A DNA stretch of 14,155 nucleotides, from positions 1 through 14,155 of the forward strand of contig USAD01000038.1 in assembly GCA_900552415.1 (NCBI GenBank), read 5' to 3'. A program made the position numbers and the translations under genes. The notes beneath the pieces were generated by a model. The model was given only the letters and a program-made list of their open reading frames with translations. It ran no database searches and had not been told where the DNA came from. The stretch is from an uncultured Parabacteroides sp. (GTDB lineage: Bacteria > Bacteroidota > Bacteroidia > Bacteroidales > Tannerellaceae). Numbering within the stretch: the first letter of the stretch is position 1; each line of letters opens with the position of its first letter. Below, in pieces: positions 7,312-14,086 of the stretch.

Positions 7312-7521
7312 TTATGGTTCTCCTAGATATTCAAAAATCAACGCCACCTGTCGGGCCGTGAAAAGACGTTGGCGGGGATAATACCCCGTCTGATCGAGCG
7401 CCTCCCGCAACGGACGGTTCAACTTAATCCAGGCAGCCAACCGATTGAGGGCCGCTTGCGGGGTAATCTCAGGCGCATAGGCCCGTGCCAACTCACTCTT
7501 GCTATATGGTCGTATTCTCAT
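7312..7521 (-). CDS. DUF4248 domain protein
   Basis: A 69-residue basic protein starting MRIRPYSKSELARAYAP and containing ALNRLAAWIKLNRPLREAL and a C-terminal FTARQVALIFEYLGEP. This matches the DUF4248 family of Bacteroidales. The pattern resembles a small winged-helix or MerR-like DNA-binding fold (KSELARAY at the front, FTARQVALIFEYLG at the end), but the function is not established. In other Bacteroidales genomes, by my recollection, this gene stands opposite or next to VirE primase, HU-like and amidase genes, exactly as here. ATG at 7521 follows an AT-rich leader with a promoter-like element and a dyad. It converges on the primase gene across the repeat-rich interval. A regulatory role for the cassette is a guess. 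Confidence 0.75.
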   Translation of the reverse strand: MRIRPYSKSELARAYAPEITPQAALNRLAAWIKLNRPLREALDQTGYYPRQRLFTARQVALIFEYLGEP

Positions 7522-7527
7522 CTCTGT

Positions 7528-7573
7528 TATATTTAATCACCTTAAATATAGCGATTTATATCGTAACAGGCAA
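7528..7573 (-). promoter_or_regulatory. Candidate promoter with overlapping dyad for the DUF4248 gene
   Basis: On the minus strand a TTG (plus 7571-7573) is followed after 20 nt by TATATTTA (plus 7543-7550), close to the Bacteroidales -33 TTG / -7 TAnnTTTG pattern. A perfect 9-bp dyad, TATATTTAA and TTAAATATA separated by TCACC (7528-7550), overlaps the -7 element, as an operator would. Confidence 0.45.
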
Positions 7574-7671
7574 GAATTTGAGGAGGATTATTCCTATGAC
7601 CACATCATTATTTCATTAATATTGATTCAATGAAGACAAGAAAACAATGAAAATGGCTCAATGCAGAGGTA

Positions 7672-7701
7672 TTGTGATTTGCTTTCAAATTAGTATCTTT
7701 G
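7672..7701 (+). promoter_or_regulatory. Candidate Bacteroidales promoter for the lipoprotein gene
   Basis: TTG at 7672-7674, a 19-nt spacer, then TATCTTTG at 7694-7701, a perfect match to the TAnnTTTG -7 consensus. Transcription would start about 80 nt before the predicted ATG. The leader contains imperfect inverted AGGACT / AGTCCT motifs. Confidence 0.65.
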
Positions 7702-7785
7702 AGTTATAGGACTTATAGTATTTATGGCATACATGAAGGCTGCGGACTAGTCCTAAAATCCACCTAATTTAGATTGCCTATAATT

Positions 7786-8409
7786 ATGATATATATGGCT
7801 ATATTTCGATTTATATTGATCATGGCCTTATTGTTTTCTAGCTGTTCCGAAAGAAGAAATAAGAAGACAATAACAGCTAAGGAAGAATTAGAGAATGACA
7901 TGGTCGTGAAAACCGATAGTACTTTTCCTATAGATGCAGAAGAAGAAGTCTTAGAAGAAGAGACTATTTATGAATGCTTTGGAAAAGTATTTAGACGTTA
8001 TTATTTTGAAAATTATGAAAAAGGTCCGGATTGGTTAGGGGGAATATATGATGTGGACAAGAATCATTTTACGATTTATATTGTAGGTGATCTGGAGGCA
8101 GGAAGAGATTCTTTAAAAAGACTGTTAGGACGTTCGGATTTTGAAGTGAAACAGGCATTATATTCTTATAAACATTTGAGAGTTCTACACAAGGAATTAA
8201 ATTCGTTTCGTTCTCAGGAAGAAAATAAAACCTTATGTATGGAAATAGGGTTTCACGGTTCTCGACTATCAGAAAAAGATAACAGAATCTATGTTCGTTT
8301 AATTTGTTGTGATAAATTGCATATCAATAAGTTTAAAGAATACGTGTCAGATGACGCTTGCATTCTGTTTAGAGAATACGATCCTAATGCACCAATTATA
8401 GCTGAATAA
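7786..8409 (+). CDS. Unknown lipoprotein, AT-rich
   Basis: I do not recognise the family. A short type II signal (FRFILIMALLFSSC) ends in a lipobox cysteine about 20 residues from ATG 7786, so the product should be lipidated and anchored in a membrane facing the periplasm or the outside. An acidic spacer follows (many Glu and Asp at about residues 30-65), then a globular domain with alternating charged and aromatic residues (YECFGKVFRRYYFENYEKGPDWLGG, then FTIYIVGD) and no known catalytic motif. Three starts are possible: TTG 7774, ATG 7786 and ATG 7795; the lipobox works with the latter two. Base composition is clearly more AT-rich than the HU-like and amidase genes after it, so it was probably acquired separately. 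It has its own good promoter and a likely terminator, hence acts as an independent unit within the cassette. Confidence 0.75.
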   Translation: MIYMAIFRFILIMALLFSSCSERRNKKTITAKEELENDMVVKTDSTFPIDAEEEVLEEETIYECFGKVFRRYYFENYEKGPDWLGGIYDVDKNHFTIYIVGDLEAGRDSLKRLLGRSDFEVKQALYSYKHLRVLHKELNSFRSQEENKTLCMEIGFHGSRLSEKDNRIYVRLICCDKLHINKFKEYVSDDACILFREYDPNAPIIAE

Positions 8410-8439
8410 CTCATATTGGATAAGCGATTTCAAACAAAC

Positions 8440-8492
8440 AGCCATTTCTCGATAGTTCCCGTTTCGGACGAGAAACTGGCTCCTATTTTATA
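8440..8492 (+). terminator. Probable terminator of the lipoprotein gene
   Basis: AGCCATTTCTCG pairs with CGAGAAACTGGCT (one bulged base), with CCTATTTTAT after it. It begins 31 nt after the stop codon. The T-tract is imperfect. Confidence 0.5.
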
Positions 8493-8573
8493 CAACGTGC
8501 GGGGGTCGGAAGCATATTCCCGCGCATAGCCTTTTTCCTCTATCCACAGGCCAAATATTCCTGAAAATCAACA

Positions 8574-8594
8574 GGCCGCACGAATCGTGCGGCC
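8574..8594. repeat. Near-perfect 21-bp GC-rich palindrome
   Basis: GGCCGCACGA and TCGTGCGGCC are exact reverse complements around a single A. There is no T-tract, so it is not a typical terminator. The gene-free interval 8410-8806 contains the terminator above, this palindrome, a promoter-like TATCTTCG at 8731-8738 without a clear -33 TTG, and a small GGTTGGC / GCCAACC hairpin at 8758-8775 ahead of the HU-like gene; I see no other gene in it. Confidence 0.6.
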
Positions 8595-8806
8595 ATACGA
8601 TTAACGATATATTACTATTCATCTTCACCAAAACCATATAACCCAACCTCATAAAGGTTATTATCTTCCATTATCTCACACAACCTCACCCTTGCCCCTG
8701 CCCGCTCACGATCGGGAGATGGGCTCGTCGTATCTTCGCTTCAGAGAACAAGAGAACGGTTGGCATGGGCCAACCCATTATTCACCCACAAAAACTGTTA
8801 CTGCTT

Positions 8807-9298
8807 ATGCCTGTAAACTACAGTATCGCGATGCGCCCGAATCCACAGGATCCGGAGCAACCGAAGAAGGCCTACGCGCAGGCCCAAATGCGTGATGAGT
8901 TAACCCTGAAAGGATTGTCGAAACGGATTTCCAGCCAGACGACCGTCAGCCGGGCGGATGTCTCGGCGGTCCTGATCAGCGCCGTCGAGAACATGGTCGA
9001 GGCCCTGAAGGCGGGCGACCAGGTGGATTTCGGCGAGCTGGGCAAGTTCCGCCTCCAACTGACCAGCGAGGGAGCCGCCACGGCCGAGGAGTTCACTGCC
9101 AACAACATCACCGGCGTCAATATCCAGTTCGTTCCTGGCGAGGAGCTGAAGGATCTCTTTGCCGGCATCACGTTCAACCTCGTTCCAACCCGTGCGGCGG
9201 CCAAGGCTGTCCTGAAGGCCGAGAAGGCGGGCGAGACGACGGTGGACCTCACCAAACCGACAACCGAGGAACCCGGTGGCTCGCCCGGTGGTGTCTAA
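8807..9298 (+). CDS. HU/IHF-like DNA-binding protein (Bacteroidales long form)
   Basis: A 163-residue DNA-binding protein of the extended HU-like family found in Bacteroidales. It starts MPVNYSIAMRPNPQDPEQPKKAYAQ, the usual family N-terminal arm. The HU core follows (LSKRISSQTTVSRADVSAVLISAVENMVEAL, then the conserved GDQVDFGELGKFRL, about residues 40-90). A C-terminal extension rich in Ala, Lys, Thr and Pro ends TTEEPGGSPGGV. ATG 8807 is chosen because the family arm begins there; upstream codons in the same frame do not resemble the family. It heads a group with the smalltalk and amidase genes (69-nt gap). It would bind and bend DNA in the cytoplasm; its specific role in this cassette is unknown. 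Confidence 0.85.
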   Translation: MPVNYSIAMRPNPQDPEQPKKAYAQAQMRDELTLKGLSKRISSQTTVSRADVSAVLISAVENMVEALKAGDQVDFGELGKFRLQLTSEGAATAEEFTANNITGVNIQFVPGEELKDLFAGITFNLVPTRAAAKAVLKAEKAGETTVDLTKPTTEEPGGSPGGV

Positions 9299-9366
9299 CC
9301 CTCTTTCCTTAACACGCCAAGATTAAACGCGAACAAGATGTCGAACACTTAAAAAAACAAATCAAA

Positions 9367-9474
9367 ATGACAGACAACAAGAGAACCAACATCTGGGGAA
9401 CGATCCTCAAAGTGATTATCGCCGTCGCTACCGCCATCGCGGGCGCCATTGGCATTACCTCGTGCATCGGATGA
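9367..9474 (+). CDS. Smalltalk protein (35-residue membrane peptide)
   Basis: A very small protein, MTDNKRTNIWGTILKVIIAV at its start and ending GITSCIG. A short charged head of about nine residues precedes one hydrophobic helix (about 13-31) and a Cys near the end. This is the pattern of the smalltalk protein family that sits between HU-like and N-acetylmuramoyl-L-alanine amidase genes in Bacteroides and Parabacteroides. Its stop codon overlaps the amidase start (ATGA, 9471-9474), implying translational coupling. Its function is not established; a single-helix membrane peptide coupled to an amidase recalls a holin or pinholin with an endolysin, but that is inference. Confidence 0.82.
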   Translation: MTDNKRTNIWGTILKVIIAVATAIAGAIGITSCIG

Positions 9475-9956
9475 AAGCCTGCTGTTTCTACCAGAATTAC
9501 CGGGAGGTACGCCTCCTGGTAATCCACTGTAGCGCCACGCGCTACGACCGCGACTACCCGGTCGAGGCGTTGCGGGCCGACCACGTCGCCCGCGGCTTCG
9601 CCGATATCGGTTATCATTTCTACATCACCCGCGACGGCATGATCCACCGCTGCCGCCCGGTCAACCAGATCGGCGCGCATGCGGCGGGTTGGAACGATCA
9701 AAGCATAGGTATCTGTTATGAGGGCGGGTTGGACGAGAATAATCAACCGGCCGATACCCGCACCTACGCCCAGCGTTGCGCCCTGCTCGACCTGCTGCGC
9801 CAGCTTAAACGCGACTATCCGAAGGCCCGGATCATCGGCCACTACCAGCTCAGCCCCTACATCCGCAAGGCTTGCCCCTGTTTTGACGCGATTAAAGAGT
9901 ATGAGGCCTTAGATCAGCCCAACGCCTCGGCTACCACGGCGCATGGTTCCTCGTAG
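9471..9956 (+). CDS. N-acetylmuramoyl-L-alanine amidase (T7-lysozyme/Amidase_2 type)
   Basis: This zinc enzyme cuts the amide bond between N-acetylmuramic acid and L-alanine in peptidoglycan. The zinc ligands of the T7 lysozyme family are present: H19 in VIHCSAT, H124 in GHYQLSP and C135 in KACPCF, with the catalytic-type Y48 in GYHFYITRDG and K133. IGAHAAGWNDQSIGICYEGGLD is a highly typical core. There is no signal peptide, so release from the cytoplasm would need help. The start ATG 9471 overlaps the smalltalk stop by 4 nt; GTG 9462 is a worse option. The family normally ends soon after CFDAxxEY; here about 14 further residues (DQPNASATTAHGSS) run into DNA that is open in another frame, so the native stop seems to have been lost at a junction near 9905-9915. 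The catalytic part is complete. Confidence 0.88.
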   Translation: MKACCFYQNYREVRLLVIHCSATRYDRDYPVEALRADHVARGFADIGYHFYITRDGMIHRCRPVNQIGAHAAGWNDQSIGICYEGGLDENNQPADTRTYAQRCALLDLLRQLKRDYPKARIIGHYQLSPYIRKACPCFDAIKEYEALDQPNASATTAHGSS

Positions 9957-10018
9957 ATGAAGGCCGAATAGAACTGCACCGTCTGAGCGACGGCACACAA
10001 AGGACGCATATCCCGTAA
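9905..10018 (+). pseudogene. Short coding remnant of an unidentified gene
   Basis: In a frame different from the amidase, 37 open codons read RLGYHGAWFLVDEGRIELHR then LSDGTQRTHIP and stop at 10016-10018. The mix of Trp, Tyr, Gly and charged residues looks like real protein rather than noise. There is no start codon. It overlaps the amidase tail by about 50 nt and abuts the permease remnant. I do not recognise the family. Confidence 0.35.
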
Positions 10019-10079
10019 CCTACCAGAACTGGCAAGCGGCGAACGAGAACCCGGTGAACAGCTAAAGAATGAGTACTAA
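10018..10079 (+). pseudogene. 3' end of a second FtsX-type permease gene
   Basis: TYQNWQAANENPVNS is encoded from 10018 and nearly repeats the last residues of the permease at 61-2421 (TYQNWHAANENPVNSLKSE). Most differences are third-codon substitutions, so it is a diverged paralogue, not a recent copy. One base appears lost after AGC: restoring it gives SLKNEY and a stop at 10077-10079. Nothing of the rest of the gene is present. It ends 1 nt from the group II intron boundary. Confidence 0.7.
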
Positions 10080-10491
10080 ATCGAGTAGGAGGAAAACGAA
10101 GCAGTTTTCTTCCCACTTTCGTTTTCCGGCCTCTCACACCACTGTACGTTCCGTTCGGCATACGGCGGTTTCGAGCTTTCTCATCTTACGATGTGTGGCA
10201 AGTTGTTTTCAGCCATACCTTTGAGATACGTCACTTCTATCCTATTGTCGGATTCCGTCCTATCGTCTGGATAGAGAGTTCCTTTCGGACATCTGACTAC
10301 AAAAGACTCGCAAGGTGGCAGTCATTTACTTTTGCCCTTCCATGTAAAGTACACGAGCTTAGGTACTATGGCTTCTGCTGACTCTTATAGCTAGCTTTAC
10401 TCCGTGGTTCGAGATTACTCCTACCCACGTTCATAAGACCTCCACTGTTAAGGACATATTCTTTCCACCTATATGTTCGTGCTGGGCGAAC
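10080..10491 (-). mobile_element. ORF-less group IIC-like intron
   Basis: On the minus strand the element starts GTTCGCCCAGC at 10491 (consensus GTGYG, one mismatch) and ends CCTACTCGAT at 10080 (AY end). Domain V is clear: ACCGCCGTA pairs with TACAGTGGT, with a short upper stem CCG/CGG and a two-base bulge; it resembles the group IIC type (Oceanobacillus iheyensis intron) as I remember it. Domain VI is a 10-bp stem (GGAAAACGAA/TTCGTTTTCC) extended by GAGAGG pairing with CCT-A-CTC, leaving a bulged A 7 nt from the 3' end, the expected branch point (complement of 10086). AGTCAGCAGAAGCCATAGTA (plus 10362-10386 region) matches a conserved IIC segment upstream of the usual reverse transcriptase gene. 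No maturase ORF is present; domain I looks short. It lies immediately after a terminator hairpin, the usual IIC target. Confidence 0.8.
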
Positions 10492-10492
10492 C

Positions 10493-10535
10493 AAGAAAAG
10501 AGACATGCTTTTTACGGCACGTCTCTCTTCTTCCT
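10493..10535 (-). terminator. Terminator of the MBL-fold gene and intron target
   Basis: On the minus strand AGAGACGTGC pairs with GCATGTCTCT (one wobble) and is followed by TTTCTTG and then the intron 5' end. It lies about 40 nt after the stop of the hydrolase gene. Apart from the remnants, intron and this hairpin, the stretch 9957-10572 contains no gene. Confidence 0.75.
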
Positions 10536-10572
10536 AACTGATTAAATAAACAAACCACTTTATCTGGGTTTC

Positions 10573-11586
10573 TTACTTCCCATACCAAAAACATTCTCCC
10601 CAAGTCATGAGGCAACTAGGCGTTTGGAGTTTCTCCAACTTACTGTAAGACAGCCAATACGATTCACGATGATCGATGGAGTGCCCCAATTCGTTCTCGT
10701 GCCCAGTGATAACCAGTTTAGGTGCAAAACCCTCGATCATCTCATAGAGTGAATAGGCCCAACAATTGACCAATAGAACATCTAACGGAGGAATCTTCGT
10801 CTTGATTTGGCGCAACCACTCCAAATCATCTTTATTATATTGATCGCCCGTATGCGCAATCGTATAGTCTCCTAACGTCACGACATAAATATTATTGTCC
10901 ATTACAACTTGATGACCCGGCAAAATCTTGACAGATACCCTATGCGCGCCCACGACAAATGTCCTGTCCAACAGTTGTCCAGAGCGAACATGAGTAATCT
11001 TATCGTTATCCGGACAGATATTACCTGTAGCGACCACCGTTTTTCCAGCATCCGTAAACATCTGGATCACAACAGGATCCACATGATCCGAGTGATTGTG
11101 CGAAAGAAACATCAGATCACAATTCTCAACCAAAGCTTGCATAGTCGTATTGTCAATCAAGGTCGAATCGTTTTCCATGTTACCACCACGATATAAGTCG
11201 AAAGCGACCGTCACATCTTTTGTCCGTACGATAAACCCATCATTATACAACTTATAAATTTTCATGCCCTCAGACAAAGGCTTTCTAAAATCATCCAACA
11301 CCCTTTCCATTCGATCAGACATAAACGACACTATACTAGCACTTCCATCCATCCGGGTATCATGAAATACACCATCCAGCAAAAGCAGTGCCGCCTGCCG
11401 GGCCCGCGAAGGCCTTTCAGCCGATGGCAAGTCCTTATCCAGAATCGCGTTAACAAGCGAGAAAATCTCTGTCGCCTGTTGTTTCAAAAACGCCTCTTGT
11501 TTTCCCCAAAGGCGTGCTTCTTGATCTTGAGCGAACAAAAGAGTGAATGGGCACATCAAAAATGCCATAAAAATAAACAGTCTCAT
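10573..11586 (-). CDS. Secreted metallo-beta-lactamase-fold hydrolase
   Basis: A 337-residue MBL-superfamily protein with an N-terminal signal peptide (MRLFIFMAFLMCPFTLLFAQ, cleavage near 19-20), so it acts outside the cytoplasm. The metal motif HxHxDH is present as SHNHSDHVD (H163, H165, D167, H168). Further likely ligands are H225 in PGHQ, D248 in HTGDQY and H296 in ITGHENE. A helical N-terminal part (about 25-110) precedes the MBL domain. The HTGD and TGHENELGH segments resemble UlaG/L-ascorbate-6-phosphate-lactonase-like members more than true beta-lactamases, but the substrate is unknown. It starts 25 nt after the susD stop on the same strand, so it is probably in the same operon and may process the compound that the SusC/D pair imports. 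A terminator follows. Confidence 0.82.
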   Translation of the reverse strand: MRLFIFMAFLMCPFTLLFAQDQEARLWGKQEAFLKQQATEIFSLVNAILDKDLPSAERPSRARQAALLLLDGVFHDTRMDGSASIVSFMSDRMERVLDDFRKPLSEGMKIYKLYNDGFIVRTKDVTVAFDLYRGGNMENDSTLIDNTTMQALVENCDLMFLSHNHSDHVDPVVIQMFTDAGKTVVATGNICPDNDKITHVRSGQLLDRTFVVGAHRVSVKILPGHQVVMDNNIYVVTLGDYTIAHTGDQYNKDDLEWLRQIKTKIPPLDVLLVNCWAYSLYEMIEGFAPKLVITGHENELGHSIDHRESYWLSYSKLEKLQTPSCLMTWGECFWYGK

Positions 11587-11611
11587 ACGCCTTAATATTT
11601 AATTATCCAAG

Positions 11612-14050
11612 TTATTCCCAACCCTCATTCTGAACAAGATTTGGGTTTCTCTCCATTTCGACTAATGGTATAGGCCAAATCTCATGGCGCGGTTGATATT
11701 CCCTTTCATACATCAAATCCCCAAAAATATCAGTCGCGTCCTTCACTGTTGATTCCAAGATACCCCAACGCTTAAGATCCCAATAACGTTGGCCCTCACC
11801 CACCAATTCATAAGCTCGCTCATCTCGAATCCTTTGCGTCATCTCCTCTTTATTGGCGACATGCAACCATGCGGCACCAGAATTCAATCCAGGCATATTG
11901 ACACGAGCCCGGATCTTATTAACTTCTAAGATCGCTTTATCCAAATCCCCTTTCTCATTGTAAGCCTCGGCCAACATCAGAAGAACATCCCCTAAACGAA
12001 TTAAAGGGAATTCGTAAGGTGTACGCGTGTATTCACCCCAATAACCATCCATATTTCCCGTGGGAATCCATTTACGCCAAAAATAAGAATTCCAACCTTC
12101 CGAATTACGGATAAATGATTGCGCCTCCATCGGAGAACCACCTTTCGTCGGATCTGCCAAAACGAACCATTTGTCTCGCGGATTTGACCCCGCATCTGTT
12201 CCCAAATAATAAGAATAGGGCGTGATTACATTCCAACACAGACGGGGATCCCGCTCACGATAGGCATTCAACACTTTTGTCGTGTCACAATCCAGTACAT
12301 CAGTGATGTAATTGCTTCCCTCATCAATAGCCACACACAACCGTTGACGGCGGAACTGAGAATCACCTTCGTCAAATCCAGGGAAAACATCATCCCAATC
12401 GAATTTTGAGCCATCCTTGTTCTCATACATATCGACCATATGCGTAGAGGGGACGATCAAATTGCTAGCTATCAAACGCATAGTCGACTTATTGCCATAA
12501 TACGAGACGATATCGATCGCGTGTCCGGCAACATTTCCGTCCATATTCTGGATCGAAAAAATCATTTCATTACTTTTTAATCCATTGTAGAGGCGGAACA
12601 ATGATTCGTAATCGGGATGCAATTCATAACCATAATTGTTGCTCTTATTGTAGACGATCTCCTCAAAGTCCGCAATGGCCGCGCGCAGCTCGCCCAACTC
12701 CTGCTCGATCTTGAGGATCTCCAGACCGGCCAGACGGCCCAGTTGCAGCTTGACAATGGCGTCCGCCTGCAGCTCGTCAAAGCCGAAGTTGTCCATGACA
12801 GCCTGCCGCGCCTCGGCAAAGCCGCCCTTGCAGGCGCGGATCGTCGCGATGATCTCATCGACGATGTCAACGGCCTTGTGCAGGCCCTCGAGGATGTGCT
12901 CGCGCTCCTTTGCCTTCTTCAGTTCAAACGCAGTGCGGCGGCGGATGACCTGCATCTGGAACTCAATATAGCGCTCCATCATGGTTTTCAGGCTCATGAT
13001 CTTGGGCACGCCGTCGTCCAGCGCCAGCATGATGACGCCGACGGTGTCCTGCAGCTGGGTGAAGCGGTAGAGCTGGTTCAGCACGACCTGGGGGTTCGCG
13101 TCCTTCTTGATCTCAATGACGATCTTCATGCCGGTGCGGCTCGAGGACTCGTCGTTCAGGTCGCTGATACCCTCGATGCGCTTATCCTTGACAAGGTCAG
13201 CGATGGACTCGATCAGGCGGGTCTTGTTGACCATGTAGGGGATTTCCGAAATCAGGATCTCGTAGCGCCCGTTCTTTTTCTCGATGATCTCGGCACGGCC
13301 CCGCAGCGTGATTTTGCCGCGGCCCGTGGCGTAAGCAGCGCGGATGCCGCTGCGGCCCATGATGATGCCGCCCGTCGGGAAGTCGGGGCCCTTGACGTAC
13401 TCCATCAGCCCGGCCAGGTCGATTTCGGGGTCGTCCATCAGGGCGACCATGCCGTTGACGATCTCGCGCAGGTTGTGGGGCGGGATGTTCGTCGCCATGC
13501 CGACGGCAATACCCTGGCTGCCGTTGACGAGCAGGTTCGGGAAGCGGCTGGGCAGGACGTGGGGCTCCTTCTTGGTCTCGTCAAAGTTGGGGTCCCAGTC
13601 GATGGTGTCTTTTTCAATGTCGGTCAGCATCTCGCAGGCCATCTTGGACATGCGGGCCTCGGTGTAACGGTAAGCAGCCGGGGGGTCGCCGTCCACGGAG
13701 CCGAAGTTGCCCTGGCCGTCCACAAGCGGGTAACGCAGGCTGAAATCCTGCGCCAGACGCACCATGGCATCATAGACCGAGGCGTCGCCGTGCGGGTGGT
13801 ACGAGCCCAGCACCGCACCGACGGTATCGGCAGATTTGCGGTAGGGGTGCTGCGGGTCGTTGCCGCGCTCGTGCATCGTGTACAGGATGCGGCGGTGGAC
13901 GGGCTTCAGGCCGTCGCGCACATCGGGCAGAGCGCGCGCCACGATAACAGACATCGAGTAGTCAAGGAACGCCGTCTCGATCTCCTGCTTCACATCGCGC
14001 ACAATGACCTTCGTACCGGACCCCGGCACCATGATGATGTTTTCTTCCAT
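11612..14050 (-). CDS. Chimeric frame: Firmicutes GyrA N-terminus joined to Bacteroidales SusD C-terminus
   Basis: One 812-residue frame made of two unrelated parts. Residues 1 to about 465 are the DNA gyrase A (topoisomerase IV-like) breakage-reunion region: [35 protein letters not shown] with Ala90 at the site equivalent to E. coli Ser83, RYTEARMSK with catalytic Y129, and the coiled-coil/tower segment up to [12 protein letters not shown]. Sequence and GC-rich codons are those of Clostridia, not Bacteroidales. Residues from about 466 on are the C-terminal two thirds of a RagB/SusD outer-membrane glycan-binding lipoprotein: [38 protein letters not shown] and the final [21 protein letters not shown]. 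The GyrA C-terminal beta-propeller and the SusD signal peptide and TPR-rich N-terminus are both missing. Such a protein has no plausible function; I infer a misjoin of two genomes. The SusD part belongs in an operon with the hydrolase downstream. Confidence 0.9.
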   Translation of the reverse strand: MEENIIMVPGSGTKVIVRDVKQEIETAFLDYSMSVIVARALPDVRDGLKPVHRRILYTMHERGNDPQHPYRKSADTVGAVLGSYHPHGDASVYDAMVRLAQDFSLRYPLVDGQGNFGSVDGDPPAAYRYTEARMSKMACEMLTDIEKDTIDWDPNFDETKKEPHVLPSRFPNLLVNGSQGIAVGMATNIPPHNLREIVNGMVALMDDPEIDLAGLMEYVKGPDFPTGGIIMGRSGIRAAYATGRGKITLRGRAEIIEKKNGRYEILISEIPYMVNKTRLIESIADLVKDKRIEGISDLNDESSSRTGMKIVIEIKKDANPQVVLNQLYRFTQLQDTVGVIMLALDDGVPKIMSLKTMMERYIEFQMQVIRRRTAFELKKAKEREHILEGLHKAVDIVDEIIATIRACKGGFAEARQAVMDNFGFDELQADAIVKLQLGRLAGLEILKIEQELGELRAAIADFEEIVYNKSNNYGYELHPDYESLFRLYNGLKSNEMIFSIQNMDGNVAGHAIDIVSYYGNKSTMRLIASNLIVPSTHMVDMYENKDGSKFDWDDVFPGFDEGDSQFRRQRLCVAIDEGSNYITDVLDCDTTKVLNAYRERDPRLCWNVITPYSYYLGTDAGSNPRDKWFVLADPTKGGSPMEAQSFIRNSEGWNSYFWRKWIPTGNMDGYWGEYTRTPYEFPLIRLGDVLLMLAEAYNEKGDLDKAILEVNKIRARVNMPGLNSGAAWLHVANKEEMTQRIRDERAYELVGEGQRYWDLKRWGILESTVKDATDIFGDLMYEREYQPRHEIWPIPLVEMERNPNLVQNEGWE
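12647..12664. other. Junction between Clostridia-like and Bacteroidales DNA
   Basis: On the minus strand GAGGAGATCGTCTACAAT spans the switch: DFEEI belongs to GyrA, and [19 protein letters not shown] belongs to SusD. Base composition changes from GC-rich to AT-rich at this point. The short GAGGAGATCGT stretch could fit both sources and act as microhomology. Confidence 0.85.
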
Positions 14051-14086
14051 TGTATCACCTTAACTATCTATTACGTTACAAAAACT

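Larger units (their letters stand above)
6966..7320. repeat. Tandem duplication, 183-bp period, each copy carrying a REP-like palindrome
   Basis: Copy 1 runs from 6966 to about 7139 and copy 2 from 7149 to about 7320. Both begin CAATTGATC and contain ATACACAAATGGA, the complete 28-bp palindrome, GGGGACGGGGATTACGTG, ACGTATGGTA and GATCTTGA, and end near TCCTTA. They have diverged by scattered substitutions and small gaps outside the palindrome, which is unchanged. Copy 2 ends within the stop region of the DUF4248 gene. With the inverted repeat and iterons this accounts for most of the gene-free interval 6658-7311; I see no gene there. Confidence 0.85.

Noticed and set aside
10193..10381. A 62-codon plus-strand open frame
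   Set aside because: It lies antisense within the group II intron, has no recognisable protein features, and is explained by the intron RNA structure.
11612..14050. A genuine GyrA-SusD fusion protein
   Set aside because: Cytoplasmic topoisomerase and outer-membrane lipoprotein parts are both truncated and come from different phyla; a misjoin is far more likely.
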